Assembly (NCBI GenBank): GCA_965232165.1
Contig: CBDDOY010000002.1
Coordinates: forward strand, 62,001 to 126,000
Direction of reading: 5' to 3'
DNA: 64,000 nucleotides
DNA from: UBA2779 sp965232165
Lineage (GTDB): Bacteria; Spirochaetota; Spirochaetia; DSM-2461
Made by a program: the position numbers and the translations under genes. The notes under the pieces were generated by a model. It was given only the letters and a program-made list of their open reading frames with translations. It had not been told where the DNA came from and searched no databases. Shown piece by piece: positions 1 through 8,833 of the stretch (position 1 is its first letter; the number at the start of each line of letters is the position of its first letter).

Positions 1-100
1 TATCAATATAACCCAGTAAGAGAATTCCCGCCCTTGGAACACCTTGGATTATCATAGATTGGCAGAATTTCTTCAAACCGCCTAATTGCGTGCAGGTCCG

Positions 101-985
101 TCAAAGAGCATCTATCTCCTCGGGTGTCAGGCCGGTATTCTTGCTGATGATCTCTATGGAAACTCCGGAGTCTTTGAGTCCTCGGGCCATTTCCATTCTG
201 GTTTCTAGCTTACCTTTTTGCATCCCCTGTTCTATCCCCTGCTTTCTGATCATTTCATCATGTTCTCGTATTGCCGTTTGAATCATCGAATTCGCTGCCT
301 CCGTAGTTTCTATTATTTCCAGGGCCGGATTGATAGCCTTCGAGGCCGAAAAAACTCCCCCGATGAACAGGGCCAATTCCTTCCATAGCCGTGGTTCTTT
401 CTCCTGAAACAAGTCTAAAAGCTTCTTTATTTCCCTGTCAATTCCCTCGATTTTTCTATGTCTCTCGAAATAGAGAGCCGCGTCGATGATGGTTTCCATC
501 TTCTTCAATGCAGGCTCGTCGATTTCGTTGACGGCTATAAGATGATAACAAAATCTTGGAATGTATTCAACGGGGATGTCATTCCTGAGCAAATCACTTG
601 TGTCGATTGCCGCCGTCCAGGGCGCCTCGCCATTGTAGAGGAGCAGGGGAAACACGGAGGGCAGCTTCCCCTCGCTGTCCCTTTCCAGCCATTCATAGAG
701 TTCGATGATGTACTGCAGGAAGCGGAGCGCCATTCGGTTATCAACGGAGGATTGAAACTCCATGAGAATGTAGATGTAGACTTCACGTCCCTTGCAGCGT
801 GCCCGGTAGCACAGGTCGGACTCGTGTCGTTTATGTTTCCGGTTAACGAACTGCTTGTCCATGAGTTCAAAGGATGAGAAATCCAGTTCTTTTACGAAGT
901 TCTCTTTGACGAAGCGCGTCAGCAGTTGTCCGGCGATGGACGGATTGGAGAGGAAACGTTTGTAGCGGCTGTCATGAGTAGTCAT
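101..985 (-). CDS. Rpn/YhgA-like PD-(D/E)XK nuclease (putative transposase family)
   Basis: A 294-residue protein of the Rpn (recombination-promoting nuclease, transposase_31) family. The N-terminal two thirds carry the family signature: ESDLCYRARCKG followed by a strand and LMEFQSS (residues about 55-80), the variant PD-(D/E)XK core with Asp, Glu and Gln-Ser-Ser, then RFLQYIIELYEWL. The C-terminal end is charged, with a short helix-turn-helix-like tail (LTPEEIDAL). Known members cleave DNA and promote RecA-independent recombination or act as phage-defence nucleases; they are often multicopy and variable. It stands alone with its 5' end facing the IS-end-like repeats at 1079-1124, which suggests an accessory locus. 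The family call is firm; the role in this host is inference. Confidence 0.85.
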   Translation of the reverse strand: MTTHDSRYKRFLSNPSIAGQLLTRFVKENFVKELDFSSFELMDKQFVNRKHKRHESDLCYRARCKGREVYIYILMEFQSSVDNRMALRFLQYIIELYEWLERDSEGKLPSVFPLLLYNGEAPWTAAIDTSDLLRNDIPVEYIPRFCYHLIAVNEIDEPALKKMETIIDAALYFERHRKIEGIDREIKKLLDLFQEKEPRLWKELALFIGGVFSASKAINPALEIIETTEAANSMIQTAIREHDEMIRKQGIEQGMQKGKLETRMEMARGLKDSGVSIEIISKNTGLTPEEIDAL

Positions 986-1078
986 GCGGGGATAATAAGA
1001 TGAATTGTGGGAAGAGGATAGGGCATCTGCTTCATCATCTTATTTCGTCGGAGATGCAGGGACACTTGGCGGAATGGA

Positions 1079-1124
1079 GGGTCAAGACATAGGTAACACT
1101 CGAGGCTCAGGACATAGGTAACAC
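1079..1124. repeat. Two tandem IS-end-like repeats (GACATAGGTAACAC)
   Basis: The core AGACATAGGTAACACTC (1085-1101) is followed at once by CAGGACATAGGTAACAC (1108-1124). The same core recurs at 42004-42022 and, inverted with one mismatch over about 25 bp, at 52162-52188. Such cores look like the terminal inverted repeat of an IS481-like or related element whose transposase is not in this window. They are probably solo ends left after deletion of the element body. Confidence 0.55.
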
Positions 1125-1209
1125 TTTTAGCCGAGCATGGTAACACCGAAACAAACGAAAGAGCCCCTATGAACTCGACGGTTTAGGCATTACAGGGTAC
1201 ATTGATGAG

Positions 1210-2271
1210 ATGATGATTACCATGGTGAAGAAGACACTCAAAGACGGAAGCCTCTGTGCGAAATGCGTCCAAGCGGAAGACCTGCTGAAAAAACGCGGCA
1301 TCTGGCACAGAATAGACCGCGTCATCAATGCCATAGAAGGGGATACGGCATCGGAGGGTAATCGGCTAGCCGACGAATTAGGGGTGAATCTCGCGCCATA
1401 TTTCATCGTGGAAGAGGGAGGCTCTCAGCGAGTGTATACACGGGTGTATGAATTGGTCAAAGTCCTGGAGTCTGCACCGCCGAAGGGCATGGATGACGCC
1501 GCCCCGTCCTGTGTGGCGAGCCGTGTTCAGGCTCAGGCAGAAGCCCCCGTCGTTTTTGATATCACCGAAGCCCGGGAACGCTATGCGGATATGGAACCCC
1601 GGGAGATATTGGCCGATGCACAGGAGGTGTTCGGCAAAAGGCTTGCGATATCTTTTAGCGGCGCGGAGGATGTGGTGCTGATTGATATGGCCGCAAAGAA
1701 TGGGAGGCCGTTCGAGGTGTTTTGCCTAGACACGGGACGGCTATATCCCGAGACTTATGATTTTCTTGAGCGAGTTCGTGTACACTATGGGATTACCTTG
1801 GAGGTATTTATGCCGTCCCCCCATCTTCTGGAGCCGTTTATTCGAGAGAAGGGGCTTAACAGCTTTTACAGAGACGGACATAGGGAGTGCTGTGCCGTCC
1901 GGAAGGTGGAGCCCTTGAAAAGGGCGCTTGAAGGGCGAAATGCCTGGGTGAGCGGTCTGCGCAGGGATCAGAGTCCGCTTACCAGAGGAGGGATGTCCCA
2001 TGTCGAATCTGATTCGAGGCATAACGGAGAGGAGGGAGTACCCCCGGTGAAATTCAATCCTCTGCTGGACTGGTCTTCGCGGCGGGTTTGGGAGTACATC
2101 AGGGAGAATGAAGTGCCGTATAATGCCTTGCATGACAGGGGCTATGTCTCAATAGGCTGTGCGCCCTGTACGAGAGCCCTGCGGCCCGGGGAGCATGAGA
2201 GGCTATCCCGATGGTGGTGGGAAGACTCGGGAGATAGGGAATGCGGACTACACGCGGGAGGTCGTATATGA
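1210..2271 (+). CDS. cysH: Adenylyl-sulfate/phosphoadenylyl-sulfate reductase with glutaredoxin-like N-terminal domain
   Basis: A 353-residue protein. Residues 1-90 look like a thioredoxin/glutaredoxin fold with a CAKC pair (C16, C19); residues about 115-350 are a PAPS-reductase domain with the nucleotide loop SFSGAEDVVLIDM (149-160). The CC pair (C227-C228) and CAPC (C317, C320) are the 4Fe-4S ligands typical of the assimilatory APS reductase branch, and the C-terminal ECGLH motif carries the catalytic cysteine (C345). It would reduce APS to sulfite, with the N-terminal domain a possible built-in electron donor. The stop overlaps the trpE start (ATGA, 2268-2271), so the two are translationally coupled. 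The start is uncertain because the frame stays open a few codons upstream (ATG at 1210, 1213 or 1222) with no strong ribosome site. Confidence 0.85.
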   Translation: MMITMVKKTLKDGSLCAKCVQAEDLLKKRGIWHRIDRVINAIEGDTASEGNRLADELGVNLAPYFIVEEGGSQRVYTRVYELVKVLESAPPKGMDDAAPSCVASRVQAQAEAPVVFDITEARERYADMEPREILADAQEVFGKRLAISFSGAEDVVLIDMAAKNGRPFEVFCLDTGRLYPETYDFLERVRVHYGITLEVFMPSPHLLEPFIREKGLNSFYRDGHRECCAVRKVEPLKRALEGRNAWVSGLRRDQSPLTRGGMSHVESDSRHNGEEGVPPVKFNPLLDWSSRRVWEYIRENEVPYNALHDRGYVSIGCAPCTRALRPGEHERLSRWWWEDSGDRECGLHAGGRI

Positions 2272-3677
2272 AGTCGTTGAAAGGAAGTGTTGTTATGCGC
2301 TCCCTGCCGGGAGAGAAGCATACACCCTTCGGCCTTGCCTGCAAATTGGAGGCCAAGGTGATCTTGGAATCATCGTCTCTCTCCCGAGGCAGGGAACGCT
2401 ACTCGGTTCTCCTAGTGGAAGAGGCCTTCCGCATTGTACAGGAAAGGGATCAGGTCATGCTGATCAGCGCCAAGGAGAGGCGGCCGGTCGGCGGCCTAGC
2501 TGAGGATATACTCGATGTTATCTCGGAAATTGCCGAACGCAACGCGGGGACAGAGTATGAATTCCCCTTTCCCGCCGGAGGCATAGGGTTTCTAGCCTTT
2601 GAGTTTGCCGCCTACTGTGACAAGATGGGTTTTCCATTTAGGGAAGACCCCTTGAATCTGCCAATGGCCGCCTTCATTTTTGGTCATGTGTACGTCATCT
2701 TCGATCACTATACAGACCGCATTCATCTTATCGGCGTCAACTACGGCGAGGATGGCGACATCAGTCTCGAAAAGGCGCTCGACAGGACGGAGGCGAAGAT
2801 TGGGGATATGAATTTCAATTATATGATGGAACATTCCGAATCCTATCCGGCCATCATCGCATCGACGAAGGAGGAGAGCGAGGCTTATAAATCAGCGGTG
2901 AGTGATGTGCGGCAGGAGATCATCAAGGGCATGCTCCTCCAGGCCGTTCCTTCCCGGCGTCTTGAAATAGCGACCGAGATGCCGGCCATAGATGCCTACA
3001 GGGTTCTGCGCGGTTCTAACCCCTCCCCTTATCAGTTCTACCTCGATTTCGGTTCCTACCAACTCTTCGGGGCATCCCCGGAGGTTCATGTCAAGGTTGT
3101 CAATGGGAGGGTTTTTCTCAGACCCATAGCCGGCACCCGCCGCCGCGGCCTGAATGAGGCCGAAGACAGGGCGCTGGCCGCCGAATTGCTAAGTGACGAG
3201 AAGGAAAGGGCAGAGCATATGATGCTGGTAGACCTGGGCCGCAACGATCTTGGAAGAGTATGCAAGGTTGGCAGTGTGGAGGTTAGTGAATTGATGACTA
3301 TCGAGAAGTATTCAAAGGTAATGCATATCGTGAGCCAGGTGGAAGGGGATCTGGCGGCAGGAAAATGCGCCGCCGATGTCATTCGAGCCACCTTCCCGGC
3401 CGGTACTGTATCCGGTGCGCCGAAGATACAGGCTGTGAAGACGGTGGCGGGCATTGAGAAGATGCCGCGCTCCTTCTATGCCGGTCTGGTCGGCTATCTC
3501 GAACCAGGCGGCTCCCTGGACACCTGCATCACGATACGGAGCGCGTTGAAAAAGGAAAATCGTCTGTTCCTCCAGGCCGGCGGCGGCATCGTCTACGATT
3601 CCAGCCCCGACAGGGAATTGGAGGAAACCAATGAAAAGCTGCGCGCCCTCGCCATGTCTGCCGGAGTGGAACTGTAG
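2268..3677 (+). CDS. trpE: Anthranilate synthase component I
   Basis: TrpE makes anthranilate from chorismate, using ammonia supplied by the TrpG glutaminase. The start at ATG 2268 overlaps the cysH stop by 4 bp; this gives 469 residues, close to the family norm. Chorismate-binding motifs are clear in the C-terminal half: RPIAGTRRRG, DEKERAEHMMLVDLGRND, and PAGTVSGAPKIQAV. The closing GGGIVYDSSPDRELEET segment is also typical. The gene ends one base before the trpGD start codon, within a run of overlapping trp genes. PabB is the main alternative, but the operon settles the assignment. No leader peptide or attenuator could be supported upstream of cysH. Confidence 0.95.
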   Translation: MKSLKGSVVMRSLPGEKHTPFGLACKLEAKVILESSSLSRGRERYSVLLVEEAFRIVQERDQVMLISAKERRPVGGLAEDILDVISEIAERNAGTEYEFPFPAGGIGFLAFEFAAYCDKMGFPFREDPLNLPMAAFIFGHVYVIFDHYTDRIHLIGVNYGEDGDISLEKALDRTEAKIGDMNFNYMMEHSESYPAIIASTKEESEAYKSAVSDVRQEIIKGMLLQAVPSRRLEIATEMPAIDAYRVLRGSNPSPYQFYLDFGSYQLFGASPEVHVKVVNGRVFLRPIAGTRRRGLNEAEDRALAAELLSDEKERAEHMMLVDLGRNDLGRVCKVGSVEVSELMTIEKYSKVMHIVSQVEGDLAAGKCAADVIRATFPAGTVSGAPKIQAVKTVAGIEKMPRSFYAGLVGYLEPGGSLDTCITIRSALKKENRLFLQAGGGIVYDSSPDRELEETNEKLRALAMSAGVEL

Positions 3678-3678
3678 T

Positions 3679-5298
3679 ATGAACCGTAAGACCATTGTCC
3701 TTATAGACAATTATGACTCCTTTACCTACAACATCTACCAGATGGTCAGCAGCCTTCTCGTCGAGGAGAGCGGCTTGGAATTGAAGGTGTTTCGCAATGA
3801 TGAGATTGCCATGGAAGATCTTGTCGGCATGGCGCCGGCGGGTCTCATCATCTCTCCCGGCCCCGGCCTGCCCGCCGATGCCGGTATATCGGTTGATGCG
3901 GTGAGGCAATTTGCCGGAAAGATTCCCATACTCGGTATATGTCTGGGCCATCAGGCCATTGCCGAGGCCTTCGGGGCCAAGATCATCCAGGCTAAATCGA
4001 TAGTCCACGGCAAGTCCGACGCCATCATCATTGATGGAAAAGGGGTTCTGAGAAATCTTTCCAATCCTTGTCTCTTCACCCGCTACCACTCCTTAGCAGT
4101 GGATGCGGCATCCCTGCCCGAGGAACTGGAAGTCAGCGCATGGGCCGAGGACGGGGAAATCATGGGACTGCGTCATCGGGAGTGGATCGTTGAAGGTGTG
4201 CAATTCCATCCCGAATCCATAGGATCACCTCAGGGTGAGCGGCTGCTGGCCAACTTCTTACACTGGCGGCGCAATCCCCTGGAAAGCCAGAGACTGCTTA
4301 GCAAGGTCATCTCCGGGGCGGATCTTGAACAAGACGAGGCCGCAGCCTTCATGAATGAACTCACCGAAGGAAACTTGACAGAGGCTGTCATTGCCGGCAT
4401 GCTCACGGCCCTCGCCGCCAAGGGTTACTGCCCCGAAGAATTGGCCGGATTCGCTTCGGTCCTGGTCGAGAAATGCCGCCCCGTCGAAATGGAAAAAACA
4501 GACTTGCTGGACACCTGCGGCACGGGCGGCGATGGCAGGCACACTTTCAACATTTCCTCCTTCTCTGCCCTCATCGCTGCGGCTTGCGGGGCGAAAGTCG
4601 CCAAACACGGCAACCGCTCTGTCAGTTCTAAATCCGGCAGCACTGACTTCTTCAATGCGCTGGGTATTCCGACAGATATGAGCCCGGCTTCGGCCACGGC
4701 CTGCCTCGCCGAAGAGGGTTTTGCTTACTTTGCAGCCCCTTTATACCATGGTTCCATGCGGTATGCGGGGCCTGTGCGTCAGGCATTGAAAGTGAAGACT
4801 ATCATGAATTGCATTGGCCCGCTGGCTAACCCCGCCGGAGCGGCATATCGAATCATCGGCGTGTACGATGAGACGCTCCTGCCTATGATGGCGAGAGCCG
4901 CCAAGGCTCTCGGTGTGAGAAGGATTCTCTGTGTTCATTCCAAAGACGGGCTGGATGAGGTTTCCCCGGCAGCGCCCACCGCAATGTTTATGATAGACGA
5001 GAAGGGGGTTGAAACTGAAAGTGTATTCAATCCGGAGCACATAAACATCTTGAATATGCGAACTGAAGATCTCGCCGGAGGCGATGCCTCGGAAAATGCC
5101 CGCCTGGCCCTTAATCTGATTCGTGGAACCGGCCCAAGGGCCCTGCGGGAGGCGGTCTGCCTGAATGCGGGAGCCGCCCTGTTCATCGCCGGTATGGCCG
5201 GCGGCATCGCCGAGGGCTATGAACAGGCCAAAGCCGCCCTCGACGATGGCCGTGTGGCCAAGAAGACGGAGGCATTGCGCAAATGGCCGGGCCGCTAA
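3679..5298 (+). CDS. trpGD: Bifunctional anthranilate synthase glutaminase / anthranilate phosphoribosyltransferase
   Basis: A 539-residue fusion of TrpG and TrpD, starting at ATG 3679, one base after the trpE stop. Residues 1-195 are a class I glutamine amidotransferase with the nucleophile C88 in ILGICLGHQ and H177/E179 in VQFHPES. From about residue 205 the TrpD domain follows, with the PRPP-binding GTGGDGRHTFNIS and the KHGNRSVSSKSGS loop. TrpG supplies ammonia to TrpE; TrpD joins anthranilate to PRPP. The same fusion occurs in enterobacteria, but it has arisen more than once, so it is not a taxonomic marker by itself. The 3' end overlaps trpCF by 16 bp. Confidence 0.95.
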   Translation: MNRKTIVLIDNYDSFTYNIYQMVSSLLVEESGLELKVFRNDEIAMEDLVGMAPAGLIISPGPGLPADAGISVDAVRQFAGKIPILGICLGHQAIAEAFGAKIIQAKSIVHGKSDAIIIDGKGVLRNLSNPCLFTRYHSLAVDAASLPEELEVSAWAEDGEIMGLRHREWIVEGVQFHPESIGSPQGERLLANFLHWRRNPLESQRLLSKVISGADLEQDEAAAFMNELTEGNLTEAVIAGMLTALAAKGYCPEELAGFASVLVEKCRPVEMEKTDLLDTCGTGGDGRHTFNISSFSALIAAACGAKVAKHGNRSVSSKSGSTDFFNALGIPTDMSPASATACLAEEGFAYFAAPLYHGSMRYAGPVRQALKVKTIMNCIGPLANPAGAAYRIIGVYDETLLPMMARAAKALGVRRILCVHSKDGLDEVSPAAPTAMFMIDEKGVETESVFNPEHINILNMRTEDLAGGDASENARLALNLIRGTGPRALREAVCLNAGAALFIAGMAGGIAEGYEQAKAALDDGRVAKKTEALRKWPGR

Positions 5299-6770
5299 AC
5301 GACAATGCCGGTATCGCGGATATCTTGAAACAGATACTTGTAGAAAGAACCCGTCGGGTACGCAGAGATGGGGCCGCCCAGGGCCTGAGACTGCCGGCCG
5401 GGCGCGAAGCGCCGCTTGTCGATTTCATTCATCCGGCTCATTCGGCAGATGGTATCCTCATCGCGGAAATCAAGCGGCGCAGTCCATCCAAGGGACACAT
5501 TAACGCCATACCTGAACCGGCTGCACTAGCCAGGCACTACGCCGATGCTGGATTCAGCCGGATTAGCGTTCTCACCGAAGAAGATCAGTTCGGCGGTTCT
5601 CTGGCCGATCTCATGGCGGTGAAGAAGGCCCATCCCCGTCTGGCATTACTCCGCAAGGATTTCCTGCTGACCATAGACGATGTGGAAGTGAGCTACAGGG
5701 CAGGGGCCGATGCGATTCTGCTTATCGCCGCTATCCTGGATATAGCCCCCCTTAAGGCCATGTATGAACGTGCCAGAGAACTCGGTTTGGAATGCCTCAT
5801 GGAAGTCCACTCCAAGGAGGATGTTGACAAGGCAAGAATTCTCGCCCCCCCTCTTGTGGGGATAAATAGCCGCAACCTCAGACGCTTCAGCGTTGAACCC
5901 TTGCTTCCGCTGGAGATCCGAAGCCTCATCGATTGGCCATGCCATGTCATCTATGAATCCGGCATCACCAGGCATGAGGATGCCCTGTTCGTCAGGGGAA
6001 CGGGCTTTGACGGCTTTCTCGCCGGAGAGTCACTGACACGTGAACCACATTTGGCCATCGAACTCATCCGAGCCTGGCCGCTCCAAGATGAGGCTGTACG
6101 CCGATATGGAGCCTGGGAACGCCTCTATACTCGCTGCAAACCCGGTAAGACCCTGGTTAAGATATGCGGCCTTACCAGCAAAGAAGACGCTCAAGCCTCA
6201 GTTGCGGCTGGAGCAGACCTACTGGGATTCATCCTGGCCGATTCCCCCCGGCAGGTGACTCCGGACTTCATCCGCAGATGCGCCGGTCTTTCCATACCCA
6301 AGGCGGCTGTCGTTACACTGAAGGCTGGAGAGAAGCCGTCTAAGGCCCTCATCGGCCTTCTGGCCGATGGAGCGATCGACTTCATCCAGTTTCATGGGGA
6401 CGAAACCCCTGATACGGTTCGCACCTGGCCCTCTTACAAGGCCCTGTCCCTGCAGGCTCCCGAAGATGTGGAGTCTATAGTTCAGGCCGGCAGCCCTGCC
6501 GTCCTAGTAGACTCATTCTCCCCGATGATCCGGGGCGGGAGCGGAATGCAATTGGATGCTAAGCTGACAAGCGCAGCGGCGGGCAAAAGGCGGCTTTGGC
6601 TGGCCGGCGGGTTGAATCCTGAAAACATTGCGGGAATAGTACGCAAATTTCGGCCCGCCCTGGTGGATGTCTCGACGGGAGTGGCCCTAGCCGATGAAAT
6701 CAGACGACGCAAGGATCATGAGAAAATCTGCCGTTTCATATCGGCGGTGAGAGAGGCTGAAAGTGACTGA
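5283..6770 (+). CDS. trpCF: Bifunctional indole-3-glycerol-phosphate synthase / phosphoribosylanthranilate isomerase
   Basis: A 495-residue fusion of two TIM barrels. TrpC spans about residues 1-270: EIKRRSPSKG (catalytic lysine), VLTEEDQFGGS, LLRKDFLL, a VGINSRNL segment and ESGIT. TrpF starts near residue 288 with the signature KICGLT and continues to the end (IQFHGDE, DSFSPMIRGGSG, LAGGLNPEN, DVSTGV). Together they carry out isomerisation of PRA and ring closure to indole-3-glycerol phosphate. The start at 5283 lies inside the trpGD 3' end and the stop overlaps the GTG of trpB, consistent with coupled translation. All expected motifs are intact. Confidence 0.95.
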   Translation: MAGPLNDNAGIADILKQILVERTRRVRRDGAAQGLRLPAGREAPLVDFIHPAHSADGILIAEIKRRSPSKGHINAIPEPAALARHYADAGFSRISVLTEEDQFGGSLADLMAVKKAHPRLALLRKDFLLTIDDVEVSYRAGADAILLIAAILDIAPLKAMYERARELGLECLMEVHSKEDVDKARILAPPLVGINSRNLRRFSVEPLLPLEIRSLIDWPCHVIYESGITRHEDALFVRGTGFDGFLAGESLTREPHLAIELIRAWPLQDEAVRRYGAWERLYTRCKPGKTLVKICGLTSKEDAQASVAAGADLLGFILADSPRQVTPDFIRRCAGLSIPKAAVVTLKAGEKPSKALIGLLADGAIDFIQFHGDETPDTVRTWPSYKALSLQAPEDVESIVQAGSPAVLVDSFSPMIRGGSGMQLDAKLTSAAAGKRRLWLAGGLNPENIAGIVRKFRPALVDVSTGVALADEIRRRKDHEKICRFISAVREAESD

Positions 6771-7992
6771 AAATGGTTTCTTCGGAGACTACGGAGGCCG
6801 CTATGTGGCGGAGGTGCTGCGGCGCCCGCTCGAACAATTGGAAGAGGCATTCTTCTCCGCTTTGGATGACGAGGATTTCATCACAGCAATCGAGATATTC
6901 AGGCGGGAGTACATCGGCCGTCCAACTCCTCTTCTGTCGGCCCGCAACGCCTCGGCGGCTAATGGCGGGGCTGATATCTACATTAAGCTGGAAGGCCTGG
7001 CCAACACCGGCGCCCATAAAATCAACAATGCCGCGGGACAGGCGCTGCTGGCGAAGAGCATGGGCAAGACACGCATCATCGCCGAAACCGGCGCCGGTCA
7101 ACACGGTGTGGCCACAGCCGCAGTCTGTGCCCGGCTCGGACTGGAATGCGTGGTCTACATGGGTGAAGTGGATATGCGGCGTCAGCATCCCAATGTGTTC
7201 TGGATGGGACTGCTTGGCGCCGAGGTTCGCCCTGTCGTCTCAGGAAGCCGAACTCTCAAAGATGCGGTAAATGCGGCCCTCAGGGATTGGGCCGCTAATT
7301 GGGAGCACACCCATTATCTTCTGGGTTCTGCCCTTGGACCGGCCCCATTCCCTGATATGGTGCGGGAGTTCCAAGCCGTGGTGGGACGGGAGACTCAAGC
7401 GCAGCTTGCCGGCCTGGGCCTGGCTCCTCCTGATGCGCTGGTAGCCTGTGTCGGCGGCGGCTCCAATGCCATCGGTTTCTTTGAGCCCTACCTTGAATCT
7501 AAGAGTCCCTTGCTCCTGGGCGCCGAGGCCGGTGGCCGCGGAAGCGGCACAGGCAACAATGCCGCCCGCATGACGGGTGAAGGCAGAGTGGGTATAGTCC
7601 AGGGCTATAAGAGCCGCTTCCTAACCGACGATGATGGCCAAGTGCAGCTTACCCACTCCATTTCCGCCGGGTTGGATTATGCCGGAATTGGCCCACAGTT
7701 GGCCGACCTCGGCGAGAAGAAACGCATACGTTTTGTAAGCGTTCTCGATGGGGAAGCCCTGGATGCCTTGCGGTTTTTTGCACGGGAAGAGGGGCTGATC
7801 TTCGCCTTGGAATCTGCCCATGGCGCTGCTGCCGCCCTGAATCTGGCCCGAGAGTTGGGGCCCGGCAAGTCTGTGGCGGTGAATATGTCGGGCCGCGGCG
7901 ACAAAGACCTCTTCATCTCTGCTGCCGCCCTGGATGGAATGGCATGGAGGGCATTCCTTCGAGATGAAGGCAATCGGGAAGATCCAGCATGA
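6763..7992 (+). CDS. trpB: Tryptophan synthase beta subunit
   Basis: A 409-residue TrpB starting at GTG 6763, overlapping trpCF by 8 bp. It condenses indole with serine using pyridoxal phosphate. The cofactor lysine is K86 in the invariant LANTGAHKINNA; the phosphate-binding GGGSNAIG and the closing VNMSGRGDKD are present. The beginning, FFGDYGGRYVAEVL, matches the standard (TrpB1) family, which partners TrpA, rather than the salvage TrpB2 type. It overlaps trpA by 4 bp (ATGA at 7989-7992), as usual for the two subunits of the channelled complex. Confidence 0.96.
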   Translation: MTENGFFGDYGGRYVAEVLRRPLEQLEEAFFSALDDEDFITAIEIFRREYIGRPTPLLSARNASAANGGADIYIKLEGLANTGAHKINNAAGQALLAKSMGKTRIIAETGAGQHGVATAAVCARLGLECVVYMGEVDMRRQHPNVFWMGLLGAEVRPVVSGSRTLKDAVNAALRDWAANWEHTHYLLGSALGPAPFPDMVREFQAVVGRETQAQLAGLGLAPPDALVACVGGGSNAIGFFEPYLESKSPLLLGAEAGGRGSGTGNNAARMTGEGRVGIVQGYKSRFLTDDDGQVQLTHSISAGLDYAGIGPQLADLGEKKRIRFVSVLDGEALDALRFFAREEGLIFALESAHGAAAALNLARELGPGKSVAVNMSGRGDKDLFISAAALDGMAWRAFLRDEGNREDPA

Positions 7993-8750
7993 AAGCCTAT
8001 GACGAACTAAGGATTGTGACTCATTTCATAGCAGGCTTTCCCACCTATGAAGCCTCGCTGGAAGCGGCCCGCGGCCTGATAGCGGGGGGCGCATACGCCC
8101 TTGAAATGCAGATACCCTTCTCGGATCCCAGTGCCGACGGACCGGTGATAGAGGAAGCCTGCCGGGATGCCCTGGCTGGTGGGTTCAAGACAGAGGATGC
8201 CTTTCGCCTTCTTGAAACCATAAGAAACGAATCGAACATACCGATTTTCGTTATGAGCTATGCCAACCTTGTCATCACTCCCGGAGTGCGAACCTTCGTA
8301 TGCCGTGCCGTGAAGGCTGGTGCGAGCGGACTCATCATCCCCGACCTAACCCCAGGCGATGATGAAGGTCTCTTTGCTGCTGCCGCCGAGGCCGGCTGTC
8401 CAGCGATTCCTGTCATTGTTCCCTGGATCAATCTTCGGCGACAAAGCAAGGTGCTGTCTGAGCCGATAGAGTGGGTGTATGTGGCCCTGAGAAGCGGCAT
8501 CACCGGTATGTATACCAAGATAGATGATGGACAGGTGGCCTTTCTCTCTCGGCTGAGAAAGGCCCAAGGGGATAAGAGGATAAGAATTATGGCGGGATTC
8601 GGAATTCAGCGGCAGGAACAGCTTGCCATGCTGATGCCGATTGTCGATGCGGTGATCGTGGGTTCCGCCCTGGTCAAGGTGATTGCCGCGGCGCCTGATG
8701 AGGCGGGGAAGGCGGCTAAAGATTTTCTAGAAGGGCTGCAAAGGCCCTAA
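7989..8750 (+). CDS. trpA: Tryptophan synthase alpha subunit
   Basis: A 253-residue TrpA, the last gene of the operon. It splits indole-3-glycerol phosphate and passes indole to TrpB. Catalytic residues are E39 and D50 within EMQIPFSDPSADGP; the phosphate-binding GFGIQ and VDAVIVGSALV segments follow near the end. The family usually has Gly after the first catalytic Glu region (ELGVPFSDP), here MQ, and Gln after the second (here EE), so it is a slightly divergent member of normal length. It is translationally coupled to trpB. No trp gene is missing from the set, so the operon should suffice for tryptophan synthesis from chorismate. Confidence 0.95.
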   Translation: MKAYDELRIVTHFIAGFPTYEASLEAARGLIAGGAYALEMQIPFSDPSADGPVIEEACRDALAGGFKTEDAFRLLETIRNESNIPIFVMSYANLVITPGVRTFVCRAVKAGASGLIIPDLTPGDDEGLFAAAAEAGCPAIPVIVPWINLRRQSKVLSEPIEWVYVALRSGITGMYTKIDDGQVAFLSRLRKAQGDKRIRIMAGFGIQRQEQLAMLMPIVDAVIVGSALVKVIAAAPDEAGKAAKDFLEGLQRP

Positions 8751-8784
8751 CCGTCAAAGTTGGTGGGCACCCGAAGACCAAGAT

Positions 8785-8805
8785 GCCATGTTATCCCCTC
8801 ATGGC
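8785..8805 (+). terminator. Weak hairpin downstream of trpA
   Basis: GCCATG (8785-8790) and CATGGC (8800-8805) form a perfect six-pair stem with a nine-base loop about 35 bp after the trpA stop. No T-run follows, so an intrinsic terminator is only a possibility. Confidence 0.25.
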
Positions 8806-8833
8806 AGCCATTGGCTTAGCGGAGGGGGGGGGG

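Noticed and set aside
1..100. Left edge of window
   Set aside because: No coding frame, repeat or RNA could be supported; probably the 3' side of something outside the window.
986..1209. trp leader peptide or attenuator before cysH
   Set aside because: No short Trp-rich frame, T-box or paired terminator/antiterminator structure was visible.
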